Below, in pieces: positions 7,709-15,888 of a stretch of DNA of 64,000 bases. This DNA comes from Halomonas lysinitropha (GTDB lineage: Bacteria; Pseudomonadota; Gammaproteobacteria; Pseudomonadales; Halomonadaceae). The position numbers and the translations under genes were made by a program. A model generated the notes under the pieces. The model was given only the letters and a program-made list of their open reading frames with translations, did not search any database and was not told the DNA's origin. The stretch spans positions 42,152 through 106,151 of the forward strand of contig NZ_CABVOU010000019.1 in NCBI RefSeq assembly GCF_902500215.1, read 5' to 3'. How positions within the stretch are numbered: the first letter of the stretch is position 1; each line of letters starts with the position of its first letter.

Positions 7709-9211
7709 TCAGCGGGAGGCTTGTGCAGCCTTGAGGTTCGCCTGCTCCTCGATCATGCGATCCACCGACGAGACATGATATTCCTCGGCAAAGCCGCCTT
7801 CCGGTTCCTTGAGCCAGAGCAGGCAGATCAGCCAACTGAGGAAGGCGCCGGTGGCGATGATGTAGAAGAACTGGGTTGGGGTGACGAAGGTGAAGATAGT
7901 CAGGTAGACCACCGCCCCCACGTTGCCGTAAGCCCCGGCCATGCCTGAGATCTGCCCGGTGATGCGGCGCTTGATCGAGGGAATGATGCCGAACGTCGCG
8001 CCTTCCGCCCCCTGTACGAAGAAGGAGGTGAAGATGGTGATGGCCACGGCCACGATCAACGGCCAGCTCGAGTTGAGCATGGCCATCAGCACGAAACCGA
8101 TGCCGATGCCGAACATGTAGCTGAGCATGACGAAGCGACGGTTGCCCATGCGATCCGACACCATGCCGCCCATGGGGCGCGCCACCAGGTTGACGAAAGC
8201 GAAGGAAGCGGCGATCAGGCCGGCCATGGCAGCACTGAGTCCCCAGGTCTCCTCGAAAAACATGGGCAGCATCGAGACCACGGCTAGCTCGGCACCAAAG
8301 TTGGCGAAGTAGGTGCTGTTGAGTGCCGCCACGCTGCTGAAGGGGTACTTGTCGTCCTCGGGAACGCCCTCCTTTAGGATCGGCACGTTGACGCGCAGGA
8401 TCTGCACGATCTGGTAGATGACAACCGCGACGATCACCAGGTAGGCGATGGCGGCGCCCGTGGTGGAGAGATAGCCCATGTTCTGGATGCGCCAGACCAG
8501 GATGCCGAGCACGCCGACCAGCGGGATGGTCCAGAGGATCAACTTGATCATGTCGGACCAGCTGCTGACCTCCATGGCAGCAGCCTTGCGCGGCTTGCGG
8601 TGGGCCTTGGGATCAGGGCCATCGGTGATGCCGAACCAGTAGTAGACGCCGTAGGCGGCCATCACGATGGCGCTCTGGGCGATGGCCCAGCGCCAGCCGT
8701 CGTCGCCGCCGTACATGGTGATGGCAATGGTGGGCAGGGTCATGGCGGCGGCAGCGGAACCGAAGTTACCCCAGCCGGCATAGAACCCCTCGGCAAAGCC
8801 GATATCCCGTGGCTTGAACCACAGCGCCGTCATGTGGATACCGACCACAAAGCTTGCACCGATGGAGCTGAGCACCAGGCGCGAGACCAGCAGCTGAGTC
8901 ATGGTATCGCCGAAGGCGAAGACCAGGGCGGGAACCGACATGGTGACCATCAGAATCGAGAACACTCGCCGCGGGCCGAAACGGTCCAACGCCATACCGA
9001 CGATGATGCGCGCGGGTATGGTCAGTGCCACGTTGCAGATGGCGAACAGCTTGATGTCATCCTGGGTCAGCCAGTCGACGCTCTTGAGCATGCTCGAGGC
9101 AAGCGGCGCCATGTTGAACCAGACATAGAAGGTGATGAAGAAGGCGATCCAGGTCAGGTGCAGGGCCCGGATCTCCGGGCTTTTCACCTTGAAGACGGAA
9201 GAGACTTTCAT
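7709..9211 (-). CDS. NarK/NNP-family MFS nitrate or nitrite transporter
   Basis: 500-residue major-facilitator protein with about 12 membrane segments and a charged central loop (residues about 200-225). The GFYAGWGNFGSAAAAMTLP segment in the first half and GMAGAYGNVGAVVYLTIF in the second are nitrate-signature-like motifs of the NNP family. It resembles assimilatory or NasA-type NNP porters more than the other copies here, but the sub-type is uncertain. It begins 6 nt after the uspA stop, so the two are almost certainly cotranscribed; its ribosome site AGGAAT lies at the end of uspA. The transported ion could be nitrate or nitrite. Confidence 0.85.
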   Translation of the reverse strand: MKVSSVFKVKSPEIRALHLTWIAFFITFYVWFNMAPLASSMLKSVDWLTQDDIKLFAICNVALTIPARIIVGMALDRFGPRRVFSILMVTMSVPALVFAFGDTMTQLLVSRLVLSSIGASFVVGIHMTALWFKPRDIGFAEGFYAGWGNFGSAAAAMTLPTIAITMYGGDDGWRWAIAQSAIVMAAYGVYYWFGITDGPDPKAHRKPRKAAAMEVSSWSDMIKLILWTIPLVGVLGILVWRIQNMGYLSTTGAAIAYLVIVAVVIYQIVQILRVNVPILKEGVPEDDKYPFSSVAALNSTYFANFGAELAVVSMLPMFFEETWGLSAAMAGLIAASFAFVNLVARPMGGMVSDRMGNRRFVMLSYMFGIGIGFVLMAMLNSSWPLIVAVAITIFTSFFVQGAEGATFGIIPSIKRRITGQISGMAGAYGNVGAVVYLTIFTFVTPTQFFYIIATGAFLSWLICLLWLKEPEGGFAEEYHVSSVDRMIEEQANLKAAQASR

Positions 9212-9217
9212 GATCGT

Positions 9218-9694
9218 TTATTCCTGTGAAGCAGATTCGCCAGTGGGAAGAATCAACAGGGGGCATTCGGCACGACGAGCCAGGAAGGAGCTGACGCTGC
9301 CGAAGGTCATGTAGTCGAATTCATCGAAGATGGCGTTCAGCGACTTGGCGATAAAGCTCGGGTCGGGTTCGTGGCTGTGGCGGGCAATCACCAGCAGGTC
9401 GGGCCTCTCCTTGTGCGTGGCCTGCAGCAACAGCTTGCGCGCATCGCCCTCGGCGATCAGAATCTCGGCGTCGAAACCTTGCTCGACGGCGGCTTCGACG
9501 CCCGCTTTCAGGTGGCCCTTGAGTTCCTCGTACTCTTCCTGGAAGAGTTCCTCGTTGGCACCGCTGCTATCTCTCGGGTTCTCGGCGACGCCGACCAGCA
9601 CCAGCGTGGGTGCATTCTGCTTAAACATCTGCATGGTCTGATCCAGGGCGAGCCTGGCATTTCTCGACCCATCGTAGGCAAGCATGATCTTCAT
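9218..9694 (-). CDS. UspA-family universal stress protein
   Basis: 158-residue Usp domain. It begins MKIMLAYDGSRNARLALD with the nucleotide-binding Asp, and ends FGSVSSFLARRAECPLLILP, matching the GS-x8-10-CPVLVV Usp ending. Proteins of this family bind ATP or act as stress regulators. It is placed between narK2 and the NNP transporter, with only 6 nt to the latter. UspA genes beside nitrate transporters are known in anaerobic clusters, so a role in anaerobic survival is inferred. The intergenic region after narK2 holds a strong hairpin but no T-run. Confidence 0.88.
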   Translation of the reverse strand: MKIMLAYDGSRNARLALDQTMQMFKQNAPTLVLVGVAENPRDSSGANEELFQEEYEELKGHLKAGVEAAVEQGFDAEILIAEGDARKLLLQATHKERPDLLVIARHSHEPDPSFIAKSLNAIFDEFDYMTFGSVSSFLARRAECPLLILPTGESASQE

Positions 9695-9724
9695 GGTGGT
9701 TCTCTATACATCGGGTAGGGGGAT

Positions 9725-9746
9725 CGCCCGGGGACACCCCCGGGCG
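9725..9746 (-). other. GC-rich hairpin between narK2 and uspA
   Basis: CGCCCGGGG (9725-9733) pairs perfectly with CCCCGGGCG (9738-9746) around a 4-nt loop. No run of T follows on either strand, so it is more likely an mRNA-stabilising or partial attenuating hairpin in a narK2-uspA-NNP transcript than a terminator. Confidence 0.5.
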
Positions 9747-9762
9747 CGACCGACTCTGGGAA

Positions 9763-11355
9763 TCAGGGGTTCTTCACGTAGGCGTTCTTGCGCAGATAGA
9801 ACCACCAGTTGACGATCAGGCAGAGCGCGTAGAAGACCGCGAAGCCGTACATGGCCATCTCCGGCGTGCCGGCCTGGATCTGCTCGCCCATCACCCGCGG
9901 GGCGATGAAGGCGCCGTAGGCAGCCACGGCCGAGGTCCAGCCCAGCACCGGTCCCTTGCTCTGCTGATCGAAGATCACCCCGATGCTGCGGAAGGTCGAG
10001 CCGTTGCCGATGCCGCTGGCAGCGAAGAGCACGATGAACAGGATCAGGAAGATCGGGAAGTAGCTGTTGGGGTCGGTGGCGTTGTAGGCGAGCATCATCA
10101 CGTAGCCCACGGCGGCGGAGGCCAGCACCATCACCACGGAGATCGCCTGGGTGACCACGGCACCCCCGACCTTGTCGGAGATCCAGCCGCCTACCGGGCG
10201 GATAAGGGCACCGACGAAGGGGCCGATCCAGGCCCAGGTCAGGGCGCTGGGGGCGTCCGGGTTGACCACCCGCGTCACGCTGCCGTCGGCGGCCACTTCC
10301 ATCATGTTGCCGAAGATGACGTTGATGGAGAGCGGCAGTGCGGCAGAGAAGCCGATGAAGGAGCCGAAGGTGGCGATGTAGAGCACCGTCATCGCCCAGG
10401 TGTGCTTGTCGTTGAAGATCGCGAACTGCTTCCGGATGTTGGGCTGGATGTCACCCGGAATCAGGCGCAGCGCAAAGACCGTGATCAGGATGGTCAGCGG
10501 CAGGGCGATCCACATGTTGAGCCAGACCAGCGCCAGCATGCCGATCACCGAGGTCACCAGGCCCACGCCATAGAGCCCCAGAATCTTGCCGAAGGCCTGG
10601 GCCGGCGTGCCCGGATTCGGCGTGATGGCGCGCAGGTTATTCATGCCGAACCAGCCGGCGAAGGCCAGCGGAATCAGGAAAACCAGCCAGATGAAGGCCG
10701 CATTCTGGATCCAGGTGTCGGTCCCGGCTTCGATACGACCGATCAGGGTGCCGCTCGCGCTTTCGAGCGCCATGGGCGCACCGGCCAGACCACCGAAGAT
10801 ACCCACGGTCATCACCAGCGGAATCAGGATCTGCATGGTGGTGACGCCGAAGTTACCCAGGCCGGCGTTCATGCCCAGGGCATAACCCTGCTGCTTTTTC
10901 GGAAAGAACGTGGAGATGTTGCTCATGGAGGCAGCGAAGTTACCCCCGCCGATGCCCGATAGCAGCGCCAGCACCTGGAACATCCAGAAGGGCGTGTCCG
11001 GATTCATCAGCGCGATGCCGGTGCCCAGCGCAGGGATCATCAGCAGCGCGGTGGTCAGGAAGATGGTGTTGCGCCCGCCAGCGATGCGGATCATGAAGGA
11101 GGCGGGAATGCGCAGGGTGGCGCCGGCAAGCCCGGCAAGGGCAGTCAGCGTGAATAACTGATCGACGCTGTAGGGATAACCCAGATTCTGCATCTGTGTG
11201 GTGATCATGCCCCACATCAGCCAGACGGCGAAGCCCATCAGCAGGCTGGGTATGGAGATCCAGAGGTTACGGCTGGCAACCTTCTTGCCTTCTCTCTCCC
11301 AGAACTCCTCGTTCTCGACATCCCAGTTTTCGATGTCGGCATTCTTTCTGGTCAT
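9763..11355 (-). CDS. narK2: NarK-family nitrate/nitrite antiporter (NarK2 type)
   Basis: 530-residue MFS protein with 12 membrane segments. The nitrate signature GYALGMNAGLGNFGVTTMQ and GIGNGSTFRSIGVIF in the second half place it firmly in the NarK/NarU branch. It likely exchanges external nitrate for internal nitrite during nitrate respiration. The ATG at 11355 follows GAGGGGAAACGCC; an upstream in-frame start at 11418 would lie across the FNR box. Upstream are an FNR box (11405-11418) and a NarL 7-2-7 palindrome (11497-11512), the same elements that control narK in E. coli. It is followed by uspA and another NNP gene. Confidence 0.94.
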   Translation of the reverse strand: MTRKNADIENWDVENEEFWEREGKKVASRNLWISIPSLLMGFAVWLMWGMITTQMQNLGYPYSVDQLFTLTALAGLAGATLRIPASFMIRIAGGRNTIFLTTALLMIPALGTGIALMNPDTPFWMFQVLALLSGIGGGNFAASMSNISTFFPKKQQGYALGMNAGLGNFGVTTMQILIPLVMTVGIFGGLAGAPMALESASGTLIGRIEAGTDTWIQNAAFIWLVFLIPLAFAGWFGMNNLRAITPNPGTPAQAFGKILGLYGVGLVTSVIGMLALVWLNMWIALPLTILITVFALRLIPGDIQPNIRKQFAIFNDKHTWAMTVLYIATFGSFIGFSAALPLSINVIFGNMMEVAADGSVTRVVNPDAPSALTWAWIGPFVGALIRPVGGWISDKVGGAVVTQAISVVMVLASAAVGYVMMLAYNATDPNSYFPIFLILFIVLFAASGIGNGSTFRSIGVIFDQQSKGPVLGWTSAVAAYGAFIAPRVMGEQIQAGTPEMAMYGFAVFYALCLIVNWWFYLRKNAYVKNP

Positions 11356-11404
11356 GGCGTTTCCCCTCAGAGCGCTTGCGTGAGGCCCCGGCCCGCGATC
11401 CTGG

Positions 11405-11418
11405 TTGACCGATATCAA
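11405..11418 (-). promoter_or_regulatory. FNR/DNR box upstream of narK2
   Basis: TTGAC-CGAT-ATCAA on the plus strand (TTGATATCGGTCAA on the minus) matches 9 of 10 consensus positions. If centred at -41.5 the transcript starts near 11370, leaving a very short leader of about 15 nt that just contains the ribosome site. Confidence 0.65.
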
Positions 11419-11492
11419 GGCGGGGGCTTTGCCGCGAAAGATACGCCTCGTGGGGCAACGACGAAACGGGGGGAAAATGCCGGAAAGTCCGC

Positions 11493-11523
11493 AGGATACC
11501 TCCAGGGAGGTAGGAGGTATCCT
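11493..11523 (-). promoter_or_regulatory. NarL 7-2-7 site and nested palindrome
   Basis: TACCTCC-AG-GGAGGTA at 11497-11512 is a perfect 7-2-7 inverted pair of NarL-type heptamers (consensus TACYYMT). A third heptamer GGAGGTA follows at 11513-11519. The outer arms AGGATACCTCC (11493-11503) and GGAGGTATCCT (11513-11523) form a second perfect inverted repeat. The 7-2-7 centre is 93 bp upstream of the narK2 FNR box. Another GGAGGTA occurs at 11604-11610. Confidence 0.72.
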
Positions 11524-11622
11524 GTTTTATATCATTGATTTTAAAAGTTCTTCTCGTGGAAGATGGGGCAAGGGGGAAGGCGGCGGAGGCCCCGGGAGTC
11601 TTTGGAGGTATCCACACAGGAT

Positions 11623-12288
11623 CTACTTGTCCACACCCGCCTGGACGGCCCAGACCGCGGCCTCCACCCGCGAGCGCAGGTTGAGCTTCTTGAGCAGATG
11701 CTTGACGTGTACCTTCACCGTGCCCTCGGTGATGTCGAGCTTTCGGGCGATCAGCTTGTTGGAGAGGCCGGCGGCCAGCTCGCACAGGATCTCCCGCTCG
11801 CGCTGGGTCAGGCTGTGGATGTCCGGGGCCGCGGGCTGGTTGCGCTGGCTGCGCAGCGCCTCGGCCAGCAGGGCAGTGAGGCTCTCGCTGATCACCATGC
11901 GACCCAGGGCCACCTGGCGCAGCTGGCGCACCATCTCGTCGGGGTCCATGTCCTTGAGCAGGTAGCCATCGGCACCGTTGCGCAGGGCGGCCACCACGTC
12001 CTCCTCGTGATCCGAGACGGTGAACATCACGATGCGCCCGGCATAGCCCTGCTCTCGCAGCGCCTTCAGGGTGGCGATACCGTCCATGCCGGGCATGTTG
12101 AGGTCGAGCAGGATCATGTCGGGGTCTAGCTCGCTGGCCAGCCGGATGCCGACCTCCGGCTCGCCCGCCTCGCCGGCCAGCTCCAGGTCGTCTTCCAATT
12201 CGAGCAGTTGGGCCACGCCGCGGCGCAGCAGCGGATGGTCGTCGATGAGCAGGATCGTGGCAGGGGTATCGTGATCGGTCCGGTTCAT
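11623..12288 (-). CDS. narL: Nitrate/nitrite response regulator NarL
   Basis: 221-residue response regulator. Receiver domain about 10-125 with acidic pair Asp16/Asp17, predicted phospho-acceptor Asp62 in [11 protein letters not shown] and Lys in GYLLKDMD. LuxR/GerE-type helix-turn-helix about 155-218 with [19 protein letters not shown] and [17 protein letters not shown]. The ATG at 12288 overlaps the narX stop (ATGA), giving a narX-narL operon. It should bind the TACCTCC/GGAGGTA heptamers found upstream of narK2, narG and the narX/MFS divergent region and activate them with nitrate. NarP is an alternative name, but the pairing with NarX favours NarL. Confidence 0.93.
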   Translation of the reverse strand: MNRTDHDTPATILLIDDHPLLRRGVAQLLELEDDLELAGEAGEPEVGIRLASELDPDMILLDLNMPGMDGIATLKALREQGYAGRIVMFTVSDHEEDVVAALRNGADGYLLKDMDPDEMVRQLRQVALGRMVISESLTALLAEALRSQRNQPAAPDIHSLTQREREILCELAAGLSNKLIARKLDITEGTVKVHVKHLLKKLNLRSRVEAAVWAVQAGVDK

Positions 12289-14195
12289 CCTGGCGAGTCT
12301 CTCTGTCCGTGTTGAAGGGCGGCGGCGTCGGGCACGGCCGGCTGCTTGGTGATCAGTCGTGCGGTCTTTGGCGAGAAGGCGAGCTCCACCAGGGTGCCGC
12401 CGGCCTGGCGGTTGCACACCGTGAATTCACCGCCCAGGGTATCGGCGCGGTCGCGCATGATCACCAGGCCATAGTGCATGGGTGGCGAGCCGTCGTCCGG
12501 CAGGCCGATACCATCGTCCTCGACCATGACATGCAGGCGGGCGTGCTGGAATCGCACCGTGACCGCCGCCCAGTGGGCACGGGCATGCTTGTGGATATTG
12601 GCCAGCGCCTCGCGAACCACCTGCAGCACATGGATATCCTCGTTGGGATTGAGAAGATGTGGTGGCACGTCGAAGTGAAGCTCCACCGGGAAGCCAAGTC
12701 GTTCGGCGAACTCCTCGGTGGTCTGGCGCATGGCGCTCGAGAGGCCGGGCCCCTCGAGCTTGAGGCGGAAGGTGGTCAGCAGCTCACGCAGCTGACGGTA
12801 GGCACTATCCAGACCGGTGCGCAGCTCACCGAACACTGCCGTCTGAGCCTCGCGGGGCATCTCCCTGGCCTGCATGCGCTCGAGCCTGGCGACCTGCATC
12901 TTGAGGTAGGAGAGTGACTGGGCCAGGGAGTCATGGAGTTCCCGGGCGATGATGGTGCGTTCGTTCATCAGCGTTACCTGCTGCTGCTCCTCGATGCGCC
13001 GCTGCAAATAGACTGCCGTGGCCAGCTGATCGGTCAGGGCGTTGAGCAGCCGGCGGGTACTGTCGGTGAGCGTGTGGTCCTTGGAATACCAGACCTCCAG
13101 GGTGCCGAGCAGGGTCGCGCCGACGCTCACCGGCAGCAGCAGGCACTCCGCCTTGTCGGTCCCGGAGAGCGCCAGGGGCTCGGGGTCGAGCAGGCAGGCG
13201 TGGCAGTCGTGGTCGCGACAGTAGGTCGGGCGGCTGGGTGAGTGGGTGGCCAGTATCGGCACCTCGCGATCATCGACGGGGTCATGTAGCGAGAGCCGGA
13301 TCGGACCGATGTCGAGCACCTGTTCAATGCGGCGCAGCATCGGGGCGGCGCTGGCGCAGAGGTCGTTGCCGCCGCCATATAGGGCTCGGCTGCCGTCGTG
13401 GAGCACCTGCATGACCTGGTTACTGCGTTCGAGCTCAGCCTTCTTTTGCGATATCCGGTTTTCCAGCGCTGCGTAACTGGCGGCCAGCTCCTCGGCCATA
13501 CCGTCGAAGGTGCGACCCAGCAAGGCGAGCTCGTCGCGGCCCTTGAGCCGGGTGCGATAGTGGAAGTTGTGGCGGGCGGCTTCCCGGGCCAGCACCACCA
13601 GCTGGTGCAGGGGGGCCACCAGGTTGTGGCGGATGTCGTAGAGGGCGATGGCCACCACCACGGCTGTCAGCGCCAGGAAGAGGATCTGCAACACGCTGAG
13701 CAGGCGAATCTTGGCCTCGCTGTTCTGCTCCAGCTGCGTGACCATCTGATCGATGTCGCCCACCAGGTCGTCCAGGGTCTGGCGCAGTGCCTCGACTTCT
13801 ACTCCTTCACCGGCAATGGCGCGGGTCACCTGGGGCGCCAGCGCCTCGTCCCAGCGAGCCTGCAGCATCCGGTACTTTGCCTGAAGGGGATGGTCCTCGG
13901 CCTCGGGCAGGGCCTTGGTCAGCCGGGGATTGGCCAGCCGTTCGCGAAAGCGCTCGCTGAGTGCCTCGACCCGTTCGCGCTGCGCCGGCTCGGGTTGGCG
14001 TTCGTAACGCTGCAGGGCCGCGACAATCTGGTAGGTGTTCATGCGCAGCGAGCCGGCCACGTTGATGGCAGCCGCATCGCCGCGGCTGCCGTTGGCCATC
14101 ACCATGGTCACCACGATGCTGATCAGTGCCAGGGCGCTGATCGCCAGCAGCGAGGCGACGATGCGCGCCACCAGGGAGCGTTGCAGCAGTTTCAT
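12285..14195 (-). CDS. narX: Nitrate/nitrite sensor histidine kinase NarX
   Basis: Membrane sensor kinase of about 636 residues. A transmembrane helix near residues 10-35 is followed by the periplasmic P-box [11 protein letters not shown] that binds nitrate, then a helical sensor region, a second membrane helix near 165-190, HAMP, a central GAF-like region with a cysteine cluster ([14 protein letters not shown]), HisKA_3 with the phospho-His in [12 protein letters not shown], and HATPase_c with [12 protein letters not shown] and [10 protein letters not shown]. The ATG at 14195 is chosen (GGAGGG upstream, rather far); a GTG at 14216 is possible. It overlaps narL. It phosphorylates NarL in response to nitrate or nitrite. 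Confidence 0.93.
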   Translation of the reverse strand: MKLLQRSLVARIVASLLAISALALISIVVTMVMANGSRGDAAAINVAGSLRMNTYQIVAALQRYERQPEPAQRERVEALSERFRERLANPRLTKALPEAEDHPLQAKYRMLQARWDEALAPQVTRAIAGEGVEVEALRQTLDDLVGDIDQMVTQLEQNSEAKIRLLSVLQILFLALTAVVVAIALYDIRHNLVAPLHQLVVLAREAARHNFHYRTRLKGRDELALLGRTFDGMAEELAASYAALENRISQKKAELERSNQVMQVLHDGSRALYGGGNDLCASAAPMLRRIEQVLDIGPIRLSLHDPVDDREVPILATHSPSRPTYCRDHDCHACLLDPEPLALSGTDKAECLLLPVSVGATLLGTLEVWYSKDHTLTDSTRRLLNALTDQLATAVYLQRRIEEQQQVTLMNERTIIARELHDSLAQSLSYLKMQVARLERMQAREMPREAQTAVFGELRTGLDSAYRQLRELLTTFRLKLEGPGLSSAMRQTTEEFAERLGFPVELHFDVPPHLLNPNEDIHVLQVVREALANIHKHARAHWAAVTVRFQHARLHVMVEDDGIGLPDDGSPPMHYGLVIMRDRADTLGGEFTVCNRQAGGTLVELAFSPKTARLITKQPAVPDAAALQHGQRDSPG

Positions 14196-14229
14196 CGGTG
14201 GGAGAGCCCTCCGCACGCGGCACTAGAGA

Positions 14230-14291
14230 AGTGATCTAGGGCATCACTATACCCTAATGGGTAGTGGTTGCTCCCTCAAAGGTGTACCTCC
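14230..14291. promoter_or_regulatory. Divergent narX / MFS control region
   Basis: The short region between narX and the divergent MFS gene holds a 19-bp dyad AGTGAT-N7-ATCACT (14230-14248), a NarL-like ATGGGTA heptamer inside TACCCTAATGGGTA (14250-14263), and TACCTCC (14285-14291), the heptamer used at narK2 and narG. This suggests NarL control of one or both divergent genes. The factor for the AGTGAT dyad is unknown; its spacing (N7) differs from an FNR box (N4). Confidence 0.5.
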
Positions 14292-14356
14292 CTTGCCCTT
14301 TTGACCCTGTCCTCGGGGCTCCCGAGAATTCAGCCAAACCTCTCGAGCTCCGGCCC

Positions 14357-15688
14357 ATGTCTCGCGCTCCCGATTCCTTCCCGAACGAGCCCCGCGATGC
14401 GTCGGTCCATGGCGAATCGGCGCCCCCCGGCTATCGCTCGCTGGTGGTGGTCGTGCTCTCGCCGCTGGCCTTTGCCCTGGTCTTCGCCTGCTGGACCCTG
14501 TTCGCCTTGCTCGGCGTAGAGCTTCGCCGGGACCTGGCCCTGGGCAGCGTCGGCTTCGCCGTCCTGCTGGCCATGCCGATGCTCGCCGGGGCCCTGGCCA
14601 GCCTGCCCATGGCACTACTGGCCCGTCGCCTCGGGGGGCGTCGGGTGATGCTCGTCTGCCTGCTGCTGATCTGTCCCTTCCTGTGGTGGATCAGTCAGGC
14701 GCATCACTATCTGGAATTCCTGCTGGCCGGTCTGGGGCTTGGCCTGGGTGCCGGGGCCCTAGCGGCGGGTCTGGTCTATGTGGCAGAACTGGGGCCATCG
14801 CGCCATGCGGGCCTGGCGCTGGGCCTCTATGGAGCCGGAATGGTGGGGGCGGGGCTGAGCTACCTGCTGCTACCGCTGATCAGTCAGGCCTATGGCTGGC
14901 GCATGGCACCGTTGCTCTACCTGATGCCGGTGCTGCTGGTGGCGGCCCTGCTGTGGCTGTTTGCCGATGATGGCGATGCACCCGCGCCCGTCGTTGGGAC
15001 AGAGGATGAGGAGGCGCCGGCGGCTCGCGCCACGCCGATGAGGCGAGCCATGCGTCTGGTTGCCTGCCTCGCCGACTGGCAGCTATGGCGGCTGGCCATC
15101 ACCTACAGCTTCTTCTTCGGTGCCTTCGTGGCTCTGGCGCTGTGGCTGCCCGGTCACCTGACGGCTCGCTACGGGCTCTCGCTGCAGGCCGCGGCGCTCT
15201 GGGCGTTGCCCTTCACACTCGCCGTCGGGGCGGGACAGGTGATTGGTGGCGCCCTGGCCGATTGGCGTGACTTCCGCAGCCTGCGCTGGTGGGTCAGCGC
15301 CTTCGTGCTGGTCTGTCTCTTCCTGCTCTCCTATCCCCCCTTCTCGATGCGTATCGAAGGCATTCATGGCGAACTGACGCTGCACTATGCGGCCCCGCTA
15401 TGGGGCTTCCTGGGGCTGCTGGTGGCCATGGGTGTCGCCATGGGGATGGGGCAGGGGAGCCTGATGCGGCTGATCCACCGCGATCATGGCGGCGACATGG
15501 CTCTGGTGGGTGGGCTGGCCCTGACCCTGGGTGGGCTCTTTGCCGCCCTGCTGCCGCCGGTCTTCGTGCTGGGTGGCGAGTGGCTAGGAATACGCACCGC
15601 GGGCTTCATGTTCCTCTATGCCGCCCTGGTGGTGTGCATGCTGGTGATGCTCGCCGACCACGCCCGCGGGACGCGATCGGCACGTTGA
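14357..15688 (+). CDS. Divergent NarK-like MFS transporter
   Basis: 443-residue major-facilitator protein with about 12 hydrophobic segments and MFS motif A-like ARRLGGRRVM. Overall architecture follows the NarK1-type proteins nearby (AITYSFFFGAFVALALWLPGH corresponds to the same region of narK1), but the glycine signatures are degraded (LYGAGMVGAGLSYLLLP in place of the GxGNAGxAV type). It may carry nitrate, nitrite or another small anion. The start is uncertain: ATG at 14357 is used; in-frame GTG codons occur upstream from 14264. It is divergent from narX and codirectional with narG 200 bp downstream, so it belongs to the nitrate regulon by position. Confidence 0.8.
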   Translation: MSRAPDSFPNEPRDASVHGESAPPGYRSLVVVVLSPLAFALVFACWTLFALLGVELRRDLALGSVGFAVLLAMPMLAGALASLPMALLARRLGGRRVMLVCLLLICPFLWWISQAHHYLEFLLAGLGLGLGAGALAAGLVYVAELGPSRHAGLALGLYGAGMVGAGLSYLLLPLISQAYGWRMAPLLYLMPVLLVAALLWLFADDGDAPAPVVGTEDEEAPAARATPMRRAMRLVACLADWQLWRLAITYSFFFGAFVALALWLPGHLTARYGLSLQAAALWALPFTLAVGAGQVIGGALADWRDFRSLRWWVSAFVLVCLFLLSYPPFSMRIEGIHGELTLHYAAPLWGFLGLLVAMGVAMGMGQGSLMRLIHRDHGGDMALVGGLALTLGGLFAALLPPVFVLGGEWLGIRTAGFMFLYAALVVCMLVMLADHARGTRSAR

Positions 15689-15730
15689 GATCGCCGGCCT
15701 AACCCTTCCTCTACCGGCGCCTATCCCCTT

Positions 15731-15758
15731 GGAGGTAGGACCCATGTATATGGAGGTA
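15731..15758 (+). promoter_or_regulatory. Paired NarL heptamers upstream of narG
   Basis: Two identical GGAGGTA heptamers (15731-15737 and 15752-15758), same orientation, are spaced 21 bp start to start, about two DNA helical turns. They are the reverse complement of the TACCTCC heptamer at narK2. No FNR consensus box was found between the MFS stop and narG, so the activation mechanism is not fully explained. Confidence 0.6.
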
Positions 15759-15888
15759 ACCGGGCAGTATTCCCCTTTCCGATCCCCCAGAATCTCTTCC
15801 ATGGAAGCTGCCTGAGCCCTGCGAGGGAACGGCAGTCCGAGTGGCCCGGAGTGGTCACGCATCTTTATCAGGAGCCTGGAGAGCGACC

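Noticed and set aside
9725..9746. Terminator between narK2 and uspA
   Set aside because: Stem is strong but no T-run follows in either direction; kept only as a hairpin.
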